Of a stretch of 64,000 bases of DNA, positions 50,878 through 58,753 are shown piece by piece (positions within the stretch are counted from its first letter, which is position 1; the number at the start of each line of letters is the position of its first letter). Position numbers and translations under genes: made by a program. Under the pieces are notes generated by a model. It had not been told where the DNA came from, ran no database searches, and saw only the letters and a program-made list of their open reading frames with translations. This DNA comes from JAJPKK01 sp035311445 (GTDB lineage: Bacteria; Pseudomonadota; Alphaproteobacteria; Rhizobiales; Xanthobacteraceae): contig DATGCX010000276.1 in the NCBI GenBank assembly GCA_035311445.1, forward strand, positions 1-64,000. The letters run 5' to 3'.

Positions 50878-52092
50878 ATGGGTCCTGTGGATCATTACTT
50901 TGGAAGAGCGGTGATTGCGGAGCAGCAACGGCTGACGATAGCGCAGTTTGAAGCGCATTCTGCCGCAACTGACCAACTCGACCGGGATGATGACGAAACA
51001 CCGCTCCTCGGACTAGTAGGCGAAGTAGGCAGTCTGGTGAGTGCGCTCAAAAAGAAGCGACGCGATACCGACGGTTTTTTTGGCTACCACGAAGCTGTTG
51101 TCGAGGAACTCGGCGACGTGCTCTGGTACATCTCCGCAATTGCCCGACGGGGCGGGACCTCGCTTGTCGAGATCGTCGCCCGCGTTGTTGGCACTGGACC
51201 TGCCGGCAAAATTCTGACATTTGACGATCTTGCAGCCCCGCAAGAGGTGTTAGAGTCCGAGGCATTCGAACTTTCACTGCTGAGGCTAGCTGGCGAGGCT
51301 GGTGATCTCGCCAAGCGATTTGTGGAAGGCGCTTACCGCGACAACGTTGATGCATTACGCGGCGATCTAGTCAAGCTAGCTCGGCCACTTGTGGCGACCG
51401 CTATCACGGCCCAAGTAAAGCTGGAAGACGCAGCGATCGACAATATGAAGAAGACGGAGGACCGCTGGCCAATTGAGCGACAGTTTCCGGTCCCGCGGGA
51501 CGAGAGCCTCCATGTCGACGAGCAGCTACCACGGAAGATGCGCGTACTAGTTTACGAGCGCGAGGTGAACGGCACGAAATTCGTATTCCAGAAGATGAGC
51601 GGCGTACTGCTGGGCGACCGTCTAACCGACAATCACCTGCCGCCCGACGATTATCGCTTTCATGATGTCTTCCACCTCGCCCATGCCGCCGTGCTTGGCT
51701 GGTCGCCAACAACGCGGGCACTCCTAAAGATAAAGCGCAAAAGCCAGAAGGCGGTGGACGAGAACGAGGATGGTGCACGCGCGAACTTGATCGAAGAGGG
51801 GCTGACCACTTGGATTTTCGAAACCGCCAAGCGGCATAACTTTTTCGCCAATACGCCGAGACTAGGGCTCGATTTGCTAAAGAGCGTCAAGCAGTTCGTG
51901 CGCGGCTACGAGGCGGAAAAGCTGCCGATGTGGCTTTGGGAGTCGGCAATCCTGCAGGGCTATGCGGTCTTTCGCATTCTGCAGGATACGCGCTGCGGCG
52001 CCGTCGTCACCGACATGGATCAGCGCAAGATCTGGTTCGAGCCGTTGACGGAAGATGAACTCAGATTATGCGGGCTTAAGGTCACTGATTAA
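50878..52092 (+). CDS. MazG-like nucleotide pyrophosphohydrolase with extra C-terminal domain
   Basis: 404 residues. First MazG-type repeat at about 40-95 ('LLGLVGEVGSLVSALKKKRR', 'VVEELGDVLWYISAIA'), in which the first ExxE is ExxS (Glu49, Ser52). A second, weaker repeat follows at about 130-200 ('LLRLAGEAGDLAKRFVEGAY'). The C-terminal half (about 220-400) has a conserved-looking 'YRFHDVFHLAHAAVLGWSP' block of unknown role. It may hydrolyse (deoxy)nucleoside triphosphates, here perhaps modified thymidine nucleotides. Its last 11 bases overlap the end of the opposing thymidylate-synthase-like gene. Confidence 0.8.
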   Translation: MGPVDHYFGRAVIAEQQRLTIAQFEAHSAATDQLDRDDDETPLLGLVGEVGSLVSALKKKRRDTDGFFGYHEAVVEELGDVLWYISAIARRGGTSLVEIVARVVGTGPAGKILTFDDLAAPQEVLESEAFELSLLRLAGEAGDLAKRFVEGAYRDNVDALRGDLVKLARPLVATAITAQVKLEDAAIDNMKKTEDRWPIERQFPVPRDESLHVDEQLPRKMRVLVYEREVNGTKFVFQKMSGVLLGDRLTDNHLPPDDYRFHDVFHLAHAAVLGWSPTTRALLKIKRKSQKAVDENEDGARANLIEEGLTTWIFETAKRHNFFANTPRLGLDLLKSVKQFVRGYEAEKLPMWLWESAILQGYAVFRILQDTRCGAVVTDMDQRKIWFEPLTEDELRLCGLKVTD

Positions 52093-52873
52093 GGGTGCGA
52101 CAGGTTTCAAGTAGCGCGTTGGCTTCGGCCCGGGTCCAGCCTTCGATACACCCTTCGCGATTGCTACGGCCATAATCAATCTCGGCATGCGTAGAGATGC
52201 AGGTGAGCGAGCCCATTTTGGCTCCGCTCTGGTCAGAGACGAATTTCTGCAGACGACCGAGGCCGATAAAATTGCCGAGGCCGCGCGCAATATAAGCATG
52301 ATTCCGGTACATGACGGTGAGCATCAGCCGATTATCGTGGTCGAGCTTGAAACTGAGAAAGCTCAAGCATTGCCGGTTCGACACTTTCCCCGCATCGCGG
52401 GTGGGATCGAACACAGTCATCTCGTAGACGTTGCGGTAGGTGCGACCGGAAGCGATCTGCCCGCGCATGAAGCAGACGAGATCGTCGAGCGGATTAATCA
52501 AGATGATCTGGTTGTCGCGCACTTTCTTCCACGACGTCAGCCGGTCGAAATAGCGGCCCCAGTCTCGCGTGATCTTTTTTATACGCGGCAACAGCCGGTC
52601 GCGATACACTGCATAGAACGCGTCGGGCCCGTGCCGGTCAAATGTCGATTGTGGAAAGATTGTATTGGCGACTCCACTCAGACTGTTGGCCCGGTGGGCG
52701 CGCAAAAATCCGTCGACCTCGCTGATAATCGCGACATCGGCTTTGGTCTCCGTAAGCGGGTCGGCGATGTCGATGACTACGTTATGGGCTTCCCCGCCGC
52801 GGGCCTGAACGGCGCTCGCGGCGGCGAGCCAGGCTTGAGCGTTGGTGGACTGCGGATCGATCGGGAGATACAT
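52082..52873 (-). CDS. Thymidylate-synthase-like protein
   Basis: 263 residues. The C-terminal half aligns by eye with ThyA: catalytic Cys169 ('RQCLSFLSFKL'), Arg190 ('VMYRNHAYIARG', matching the YQRS-D block), Asn201 ('GLGNFIGLGRLQKF') and His229 ('STHAEID'). The His that normally follows the Cys is Leu170. This is more divergent than housekeeping ThyA and similar to thymidylate-synthase relatives that act as deoxynucleotide hydroxymethylases. A role in making 5-hydroxymethyl-dUMP would fit the kinase-like gene nearby. Starts two bases after the protease gene, with GGAGAG upstream. Confidence 0.75.
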   Translation of the reverse strand: MYLPIDPQSTNAQAWLAAASAVQARGGEAHNVVIDIADPLTETKADVAIISEVDGFLRAHRANSLSGVANTIFPQSTFDRHGPDAFYAVYRDRLLPRIKKITRDWGRYFDRLTSWKKVRDNQIILINPLDDLVCFMRGQIASGRTYRNVYEMTVFDPTRDAGKVSNRQCLSFLSFKLDHDNRLMLTVMYRNHAYIARGLGNFIGLGRLQKFVSDQSGAKMGSLTCISTHAEIDYGRSNREGCIEGWTRAEANALLETCRTLNQ

Positions 52874-52875
52874 GT

Positions 52876-53523
52876 CTATGGCTCTCCAGCCATGGTTGCT
52901 GCACTCAGGAGTCGCGGCCTGAGATAACGGGTTGCAATCCAGCCATAACCTTCAATACCCCAGGCCTCGCCCCAGGAGTTGCGCACAAGAACAAAGGTAC
53001 TTTGCTGACTATGGCCATGACCGACCGCGATCAGGGCGTGAACGCGCTTGGGCTCTACGGGCTCTGCGGCGGCAATTATCCCGCCGGCGCCAGGGCTGTA
53101 AAAACTCGTCGAAATACTCATCGTGAAAAGCACAGGATAGTTGGCGTTAAGGCACTGGATTATTGCCTCGACCGTCGCGGTCCGTGGCGTGCTCTTACGC
53201 CGAAATACCCGACTCGCTTTGGGAGGCGCCCACGCCCTCATATCCGTGAACATTTCTGCAATGTAAGGCCACACCTCTTCCTCGGGTTGCCCCTTGGAGC
53301 GGAGCGCCTCGAGCATTCCGGTCATTGTCGCGCCGTCGTGCGGTTTGCCGCCGTCGCACTTGAGCGCGTAATAGTACGCCCACTCGGCGGAAAGTGGCCC
53401 CCAGCCTGCCCGCACGGCCGCATGCGCATCACTCGCAGCGAAGGCCATGCAGGTCGGCCGGGGGTCCTGATCGCGCACTGGACCGAACTTCGCTCGCAAA
53501 TCCTTGTTGACAACAATTTTCAT
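52876..53523 (-). CDS. Papain-like (C1) cysteine protease
   Basis: 215 residues with all papain residues: oxyanion Gln19 and nucleophile Cys25 in 'FGPVRDQDPRPTCMAFAASD', His162 in 'RVHALIAVGHG', and Asn182 in 'LVRNSWGEAWGIEGYGWI'. There is no signal peptide and no pro-region, so it should act in the cytoplasm and needs another control. The gene overlaps the end of the ImmA/IrrE-inhibitor gene by four bases (ATGA), so both are made together. Confidence 0.88.
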   Translation of the reverse strand: MKIVVNKDLRAKFGPVRDQDPRPTCMAFAASDAHAAVRAGWGPLSAEWAYYYALKCDGGKPHDGATMTGMLEALRSKGQPEEEVWPYIAEMFTDMRAWAPPKASRVFRRKSTPRTATVEAIIQCLNANYPVLFTMSISTSFYSPGAGGIIAAAEPVEPKRVHALIAVGHGHSQQSTFVLVRNSWGEAWGIEGYGWIATRYLRPRLLSAATMAGEP

Positions 53524-54533
53524 TGCGCGGTCTGCAGTACCCGTCGCAGATCAGGCTCCCACATGCCTGGTTTCTCAGGACCCCTTAAATCGTACTGAAG
53601 ACGGAATCGATGAAGAGGCTTATGCGGAAGCCATGGGCGCGTTTCCTGTAAGGTGACCTCGCCCTGAGTGCGCTGGCTAGAGCGCGCGGTCACTCTGCGG
53701 GTAAGGACACCGCCAACGCGTCCGGCCTCTTCAGCTTCCTGGTCATCGGCTAGAAGCGCAAATCCGGCCGCCTTCAGTGCCTCGAAGCTCCAAAGATAGC
53801 CGGCGCCGCTGTTCTCGCGCAGCCTAACCACGAATAAGTCGTTACGGCCACCCTCGATAAACGAGCCTTCGTCGCGGTCGGTTAGAAGCCAGACATCCGA
53901 ACGCCAGTCGGGCGGCTCATAGCCATGCAAGAATGATCTCTTGATGGTCTTTGGTTCGAACGAGAGCAGCCGCTCTCGTTGCGCCGGATTGATCGCCCTA
54001 TGACGTTCGAGAACATAACACGTCGCTGTGTAGCTGGTCCCAAGCCTAAGCGAGGCCTGATAGACTGTCCCGGGATCGGATAGCGAATTCGCCGGCCAAT
54101 GTTGTCTCTGAACAATAAGGGCGAGTAGCCACGAAGGCGCGAGAAACATCGACGCGAATGCGTCGGCTTCGCGCTCCTGGCGCTCGGCTCCTGAAATTAC
54201 CGAGAACGGTGCGCGGCGGAGAATACCTTCGTCGTCAAGGCTTGGCCTGTGACGCATATACAGATGTCCCAGCTCATGCGCGCCAGTGAAGCGTTGAACC
54301 GGAAGAGATCGCTGAGTTGTGATAAGAACTCCGAGCTCCTCGGCGGGAATATAGGCGCCAAGCAATTTGTCGAGCTTCTGAAACATCAAAGTCCCGCCCA
54401 ATCTGCCGATGGCGCCAAACACATCGATGCGGCCGCCCCCGCTGCGCTCAAGCAGCTCGCGAATGCCGAGATCGCGATGTAGCGTATGGGCCGCCTTAGC
54501 ACCTCTTAGGATTGCCTCCCGGTTATCGACCAT
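53520..54533 (-). CDS. ImmA/IrrE-type metallopeptidase fused to a chagasin-like (I42) inhibitor domain
   Basis: 337 residues. The N-terminal zinc peptidase has HELGH at 86-90 ('FTGAHELGHLYMRH') and a downstream acidic helix 'RQEREADAFASMFLAP' (118-133), as in IrrE/ImmA. The C-terminal 115 residues carry all three loop motifs of chagasin-type cysteine-protease inhibitors: 'ENSGAGYLW' (240-248), 'GRVGG' (271-275) and 'TRPW' (298-301). The N-part would cleave the XRE repressor encoded just upstream; the C-part would inhibit the papain-like protease encoded just downstream. It overlaps the XRE gene by 11 bases. Confidence 0.85.
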   Translation of the reverse strand: MVDNREAILRGAKAAHTLHRDLGIRELLERSGGGRIDVFGAIGRLGGTLMFQKLDKLLGAYIPAEELGVLITTQRSLPVQRFTGAHELGHLYMRHRPSLDDEGILRRAPFSVISGAERQEREADAFASMFLAPSWLLALIVQRQHWPANSLSDPGTVYQASLRLGTSYTATCYVLERHRAINPAQRERLLSFEPKTIKRSFLHGYEPPDWRSDVWLLTDRDEGSFIEGGRNDLFVVRLRENSGAGYLWSFEALKAAGFALLADDQEAEEAGRVGGVLTRRVTARSSQRTQGEVTLQETRPWLPHKPLHRFRLQYDLRGPEKPGMWEPDLRRVLQTAQ

Positions 54534-54915
54534 CGTCCGTACCCTTCGTGCGGGCGCGGGACTTTAGGAAATCGGCGAATCGCGCGAGCTCCTGGCGGTC
54601 TTGAGACGAAAGACCGGCGGCTGCGCGCGCCACATGTGCGACTTCAGCCGGGAGCCTATCCTCGGCCGTGTCCTCGCCAGTGAACCAAGATACCGGTCTT
54701 TGATAAATCTTGGCCAAGCGGGCAAGCTCCAAAGCGTCGATCTTACGTTGGCCGGCCTCAATGTTGGAAAGGGCGCTGCGTGGTATGGCGAGGTGGCTCG
54801 CGACCTCCTCTTGCTTCAGACCGACGTACTCACGCGCCATACGAAGGCGCTCGCCGAGCGTCTGGCGATCAATTTCGCGAGACGGGACTCGCGGTCCAGT
54901 GCGCTCATCAGGCAT
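54523..54915 (-). CDS. XRE-family transcriptional regulator
   Basis: 130 residues. Helix-turn-helix at about 20-75: 'LGERLRMAREYVGLKQEEVA' and 'IPRSALSNIEAGQRKIDALE'. The C-terminal part ('AEVAHVARAAAGLSSQDRQE') is the linker that ImmA-like proteases usually cut in such pairs. The ATG at 54915 follows GGAGGAGCAAC and overlaps the end of the ACP-like gene by eight bases. It should repress the operon through one or both palindromes described below. Confidence 0.92.
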   Translation of the reverse strand: MPDERTGPRVPSREIDRQTLGERLRMAREYVGLKQEEVASHLAIPRSALSNIEAGQRKIDALELARLAKIYQRPVSWFTGEDTAEDRLPAEVAHVARAAAGLSSQDRQELARFADFLKSRARTKGTDDGR

Positions 54916-55234
54916 GTTGCTCCTCCGCTTTTTTTGTAAGGTCGACCCAGACGGCGTGCGTCTCCGATAAAAGATCGGAGACGCACGCCTCGACATCATC
55001 GTAACCGCCACGCGGCGCAAAACTGGTGGGCAAGCTCACGCCCAGAAGCTCCTCAATGGCACAAATCACCTCGACAACGACCAGAGAGTCGACTTCGGGC
55101 TCACAGGCGCTGCCGGCCTGAGAACGCAGCACCTTTTGCGTGCTCTGCTCCGCTGCGAGCGCTTCACGTATGCAGGTTTCGACGTCGTGTGCGGGAAAAC
55201 GGCCGAGAGTCGGAAAGGTGCTAGGGGCAGCCAA
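54908..55234 (-). CDS. Acyl-carrier-protein-like protein
   Basis: 108 residues from a TTG that has CGGAG eight bases upstream. 'EPEVDSLVVVEVICAIEELL' contains the DSL motif of acyl carrier proteins, where the Ser carries phosphopantetheine, followed by the usual acidic helix and 'YDDVEACVSDLL'. No acyltransferase, ketosynthase or ligase gene is next to it. First gene of the minus-strand operon. It may carry an acyl group used to modify a protein or nucleotide, or serve as a sensor of acyl-ACP state. Confidence 0.7.
   Translation of the reverse strand: MAAPSTFPTLGRFPAHDVETCIREALAAEQSTQKVLRSQAGSACEPEVDSLVVVEVICAIEELLGVSLPTSFAPRGGYDDVEACVSDLLSETHAVWVDLTKKAEEQHA
54954..54988 (-). promoter_or_regulatory. 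15-base perfect inverted repeat inside the ACP-like gene
   Basis: Arms 'GCGTGCGTCTCCGAT' and its exact complement flank five bases. It lies 40 bases before the XRE start codon. Within the mRNA it would form a strong hairpin; as DNA it is a perfect operator. Its TCCGAT half-site also appears in the operon promoter palindrome at 55277-55291. Confidence 0.55.
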
Positions 55235-55264
55235 GCAAATGCTCCGTCTTAATTCCAGACACGG

Positions 55265-55293
55265 TATGTAATCTATGTCCGATTTTCAGACAA
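55265..55293 (-). promoter_or_regulatory. Putative promoter of the ACP-XRE-ImmA-protease-ThyA operon
   Basis: On the minus strand TTGTCT (55288-55293) and TACATA (55265-55270) are separated by 17 bases, a good sigma-70-type arrangement, about 30 bases before the TTG start. An imperfect 15-base palindrome (GTCCGATTTTCAGAC on the plus strand, 55277-55291) covers the -35 element and part of the spacer, a typical place for a repressor. Confidence 0.5.
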
Positions 55294-55436
55294 GGCATTT
55301 TGCAAAAATATTTTACCCGTCAACCTTGAACGGCACCCCACATTCTCGCAACGTGTTGGAAATATGATGCTTTCAGCTAAATTGGGCGGTTTTTTCGTAG
55401 CAAGTAGGACTAACGGCGCCGACCTGCCCAACCCCC

Positions 55437-56999
55437 TCACTCCCACTCGATCGTTCCCGGCGGCTTTGAGGTCACGTCGTAGACCACCCGGTTCACCCCC
55501 TTCACTTCGTTGATGATGCGGGTCGCCAGGTGGCCGATGAACGTCATGTCGAACGGATAGAAATCCGCCGTCATGCCGTCGGTCGAGGTCACGGCGCGCA
55601 GGGCCACTACGTAGTCGTAGGTGCGGCCGTCGCCCATCACGCCCACGGTCTTCACCGGCAGGATCACCGCGAAGGCCTGCCAGATGTCGTCGTAGAGGCC
55701 GGCGCGGCGGATTTCCTCGATGTAGATTTCGTCGGCGAGGCGCAGGATGTCGAGCTTCTCGGCCGTGATCTCGCCCGGGCAGCGGATCGCCAGGCCGGGC
55801 CCCGGGAACGGATGGCGGCCGACGAAAGCCTCGGGCAGGCCAAGCTCGCGGCCGAGCGCGCGCACCTCGTCCTTGAACAGTTCGCGCAGCGGCTCGACCA
55901 GCCGCATGTTCATGCGCTCCGGCAGGCCACCCACATTATGGTGGGACTTGATCGTCACCGATGGGCCGCCGGTGAACGACACGCTCTCGATCACGTCCGG
56001 ATAGAGCGTGCCCTGGGCGAGGAATTGCGGCGGCGGCCGGCCGTCCCGTGCGATCTTCCCCGCCTCCGCCTCGAACACGTCGATGAACAGCTTGCCGATT
56101 GTCTTGCGCTTGGTCTCCGGGTCGGTGACGCCGGCAAGCGCCGTGAGGAACTGCGACTGCGCCTGCACATGGACCAGCGGGATGTTGTAGCTGTCGCGGA
56201 ACAGCGCCACCACCTTGCGGCCTTCGCCGAGGCGCAGCAGGCCATGGTCGACGAACACGCAGGTGAGCTGGTCGCCGATCGCCTCGTGGATCAGCACCGC
56301 CGCGACGGCGGAGTCGACGCCGCCCGACAGGCCGCAGATCACCCTGCCCTTCCCGACCTCGCGGCGGATTTTCTCGATCGCCTCGTCCCGGAAGGCCCGC
56401 ATGGTCCAGTCGCCGGCGCAGCCCGCGACGTTGCGCACGAAATTGCGCAGCAGCGCGGCGCCGTGGGGCGTATGCACGACTTCGAGATGGAATTGGGTGG
56501 CGTAGAATTTCCGCTGCTCGTCGGCGATCGCGGCGATCGGCGCATTGGGCGAGGTGGCGACCGCGTGAAAGCCTTCAGGCGGCTGTGTCACCCGGTCGCC
56601 GTGGCTCATCCACACCGGGTATTTCTCGCCCTTGCGCCACACGCCGTTAAACAGCGCGCTGTCCTCGGTCACCTCCACCTCGGCGCGGCCGAATTCGCGA
56701 TGGTGGCCGCCCTCGACCTGGCCGCCGAGCTGGTGCGCCATCGCCTGCTCGCCATAGCAGATGCCGAGCACGGGCAGGCCGGCCCGGTAGAATTCCGGCG
56801 GCGGCAACGGCGCGTCTGGGTCAAGGACAGAGGCCGGGCCACCGGAGAGGATGACGGCCCGCGGCTTCATCGCGGCGAAGGCTTCACGCGCCTTCTGGAA
56901 CGGCGTGATCTCGCAGTAGACGCCCTCCTCGCGCACGCGGCGGGCGATCAGCTGGGTGACCTGGGAGCCGAAATCAACGATCAGGACCTTGTCGTGCAT
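55437..56999 (-). CDS. guaA: GMP synthase (glutamine-hydrolysing)
   Basis: 520 residues. Glutamine amidotransferase domain with Cys81 ('LGICYGEQAMAHQLGG') and 'TQFHLEVVHTPHG'; ATP-pyrophosphatase domain with PP-loop 'GLSGGVDSAVAAVLI'; C-terminal dimerisation part ending 'KPPGTIEWE'. It aminates XMP to GMP. On the same strand as rsmB-like and guaB, with about 230 bases of repeat between. Confidence 0.97.
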   Translation of the reverse strand: MHDKVLIVDFGSQVTQLIARRVREEGVYCEITPFQKAREAFAAMKPRAVILSGGPASVLDPDAPLPPPEFYRAGLPVLGICYGEQAMAHQLGGQVEGGHHREFGRAEVEVTEDSALFNGVWRKGEKYPVWMSHGDRVTQPPEGFHAVATSPNAPIAAIADEQRKFYATQFHLEVVHTPHGAALLRNFVRNVAGCAGDWTMRAFRDEAIEKIRREVGKGRVICGLSGGVDSAVAAVLIHEAIGDQLTCVFVDHGLLRLGEGRKVVALFRDSYNIPLVHVQAQSQFLTALAGVTDPETKRKTIGKLFIDVFEAEAGKIARDGRPPPQFLAQGTLYPDVIESVSFTGGPSVTIKSHHNVGGLPERMNMRLVEPLRELFKDEVRALGRELGLPEAFVGRHPFPGPGLAIRCPGEITAEKLDILRLADEIYIEEIRRAGLYDDIWQAFAVILPVKTVGVMGDGRTYDYVVALRAVTSTDGMTADFYPFDMTFIGHLATRIINEVKGVNRVVYDVTSKPPGTIEWE

Positions 57000-57090
57000 G
57001 GCGGCGGCTCGCGGAAGGGTGTGTGGCGCGATTCGTTTGCCGGTGGCGCCGAGCCCGTTATGTGCGGTGCAGCGCGCGCCCGGTCAAGCT

Positions 57091-57196
57091 TTTCCCTCCC
57101 CCGCTTGCGGGGGACGGCCAGGGAGGGGGCTTTGCAACGAGTCCGTTCCGTGGAAGAGGCCCCCTCCCTAGCCCTCCCCCGCAAGCGGAGGAGGGA
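57091..57196. repeat. Family B composite palindromic repeat
   Basis: 'CCTCCCCCGCTTGCGGGGGA' at the left and the mirrored 'CCTCCCCCGCAAGCGGAGGA' at the right, with a central 'CAACGAGTCCGTTCC' segment. Nearly the same as 58551-58657, so the rsmB-like gene is flanked by two copies in the same orientation. Confidence 0.8.
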
Positions 57197-57230
57197 ACAA
57201 CCAGCGGCGCCGTCATGGTCATTCGCCGCA

Positions 57231-58529
57231 TCACCCCCGCCGCAGCACCGCGACGAAAAATCCGTCGGTGCCGGTGCGGCGCGGCGTCATCAGCAGGCCT
57301 TCGGCCGAGACCATGACCGCCGCGCGGAACTGCGCCTTGGCGGCGCCGAGTACATCGACTACGTCATCGGCCGGCACGACCGCGAACTCCGGGTGCCGGC
57401 CCACGAAAGCACGGACCCGGGCACCGTTCTCCTCCTCGAGCAGCGAGCACGTGATGTAGGCGATCCGTCCGCCCGGCTTCACCAGACGCGCAGACCGCGC
57501 CAGCAGCGAATCCTGCGCCTTGATACGCTGCTCCAGTGCGCCGGGGCGTACCCGCCACTTGGCGTCCGGATTGCGTCGCCACGCCCCTACCCCTGTGCAG
57601 GGCGCATCGATCAGCACCAGGTCGGCTGCCCCGACAAGATCGTCCAGCAATTCGGCTTCGCCGCGCGGCGTGCGTACTTCGACATTCTGCACGCCGGCCC
57701 GCTCGATCCGGCCGTGGATCGGCGCCAGACGACGGATATCGGTGTCGGTTGCACAGATGCGGCCGGAATTCCTCATCAGCGCGGCGAGCGCCAGGGTCTT
57801 GCCGCCGCCGCCGGCGCAGAGATCGACCACCGTCTCTCCGGGTCGCGCTGCCGAGAGGAGCGCCGCCAGCTGCGAGCCTTCATCCTGGATTTCAAACAGT
57901 CCATCGATATAGGCGGGCTCCGCATATAGCGGCGGACTCTTGGCCTCGGCCGATAGCGCGATGCGCAAGCCGGCCACCGACCATGGTGTCCGTCTCGCAT
58001 GAAGATGCGCCAGCGCTGCCAGTACAGCCTCGCGGTCGGACTTCAGCGTGTTCACCCGCAGGTCGACTGGCGCGCGAGACGACAACGCCGCGCCCTCTTC
58101 TGCTCGTTCCTCGCCAAAAACGGTCGCAAAATAGGGGTCGAGCCACTCCGGGTAGTCGCCGCGCACATGGGCCGGCGCATCTTGGGGCGGCGGCGCCGCA
58201 AGCGCCTTCGCCTCGACGTCATCCGGCGGCGCCGGCGCATACCGGGCGCCGTCGGCGAGCCGCGCAATGGCGTCGAGCGACATGCCTCGCTCGAGCCGCA
58301 GAGCACCGAGGAGAATCGCACGCGGCGTCGACGCCCCCATCAGGTAGGCCGCTGAGCTGCGCCGCCGCAGCGCGTCGAATACCAGGCCTCCGATAGCCGC
58401 ACGGTCGCCGGAGCCGGCAAACCGATGGGCAAGCCCCCAGTCCTTCAAGGCATCGGCCGCCGGCCGGCGGCGGCCCTCGATATCGGTGAGCACCTCGATC
58501 GCGGCGGTAAGGCGTGCGCCGGGGGTCAT
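57231..58529 (-). CDS. rsmB: RsmB-type rRNA (cytosine-5) methyltransferase
   Basis: 432 residues. N-terminal NusB-like RNA-binding part (about 1-140) and C-terminal class I SAM methyltransferase: 'VVDLCAGGGGKTLALAALM' (SAM site), 'LIDAPCTGVGAWRRNPDAKW' and 'AYITCSLLEEENG' with the two catalytic cysteines. It should methylate C967 or a nearby cytosine of 16S rRNA. Position between guaB and guaA is typical of this group of bacteria. Confidence 0.88.
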   Translation of the reverse strand: MTPGARLTAAIEVLTDIEGRRRPAADALKDWGLAHRFAGSGDRAAIGGLVFDALRRRSSAAYLMGASTPRAILLGALRLERGMSLDAIARLADGARYAPAPPDDVEAKALAAPPPQDAPAHVRGDYPEWLDPYFATVFGEERAEEGAALSSRAPVDLRVNTLKSDREAVLAALAHLHARRTPWSVAGLRIALSAEAKSPPLYAEPAYIDGLFEIQDEGSQLAALLSAARPGETVVDLCAGGGGKTLALAALMRNSGRICATDTDIRRLAPIHGRIERAGVQNVEVRTPRGEAELLDDLVGAADLVLIDAPCTGVGAWRRNPDAKWRVRPGALEQRIKAQDSLLARSARLVKPGGRIAYITCSLLEEENGARVRAFVGRHPEFAVVPADDVVDVLGAAKAQFRAAVMVSAEGLLMTPRRTGTDGFFVAVLRRG

Positions 58530-58550
58530 GACTAGCCGCCGCCGTTTTCT

Positions 58551-58657
58551 TTCCCTCCCCCGCTTGCGGGGGAGGGTTGGGGAGGGGGCTTTTGCAGCGA
58601 GCCTGTGCCGTGGAATTCGCCCCCTCCCTTACCCTCCTCCGCAAGCGGGGGAGGGAT
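58551..58657. repeat. Family B composite palindromic repeat
   Basis: Left 'CCTCCCCCGCTTGCGGGGGA', right 'CCTCCGCAAGCGGGGGAGGG', centre 'GCAGCGAGCCTGTGCCGTGG'. Lies between guaB and the rsmB-like gene. Confidence 0.8.
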
Positions 58658-58753
58658 AAGATGGCTGCTCCTCGCTGCATGAATCGAAGCGCTTATTTCG
58701 CCGCAAAGCTTTGCATGCGGCGCCCCCATCATTCGGTTTCGCAAGGGCTCAAC

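Noticed and set aside
55530..57929. 799-codon plus-strand frame opposite guaA and rsmB
   Set aside because: Antisense of two well-supported housekeeping genes, and it reads through a repeat.
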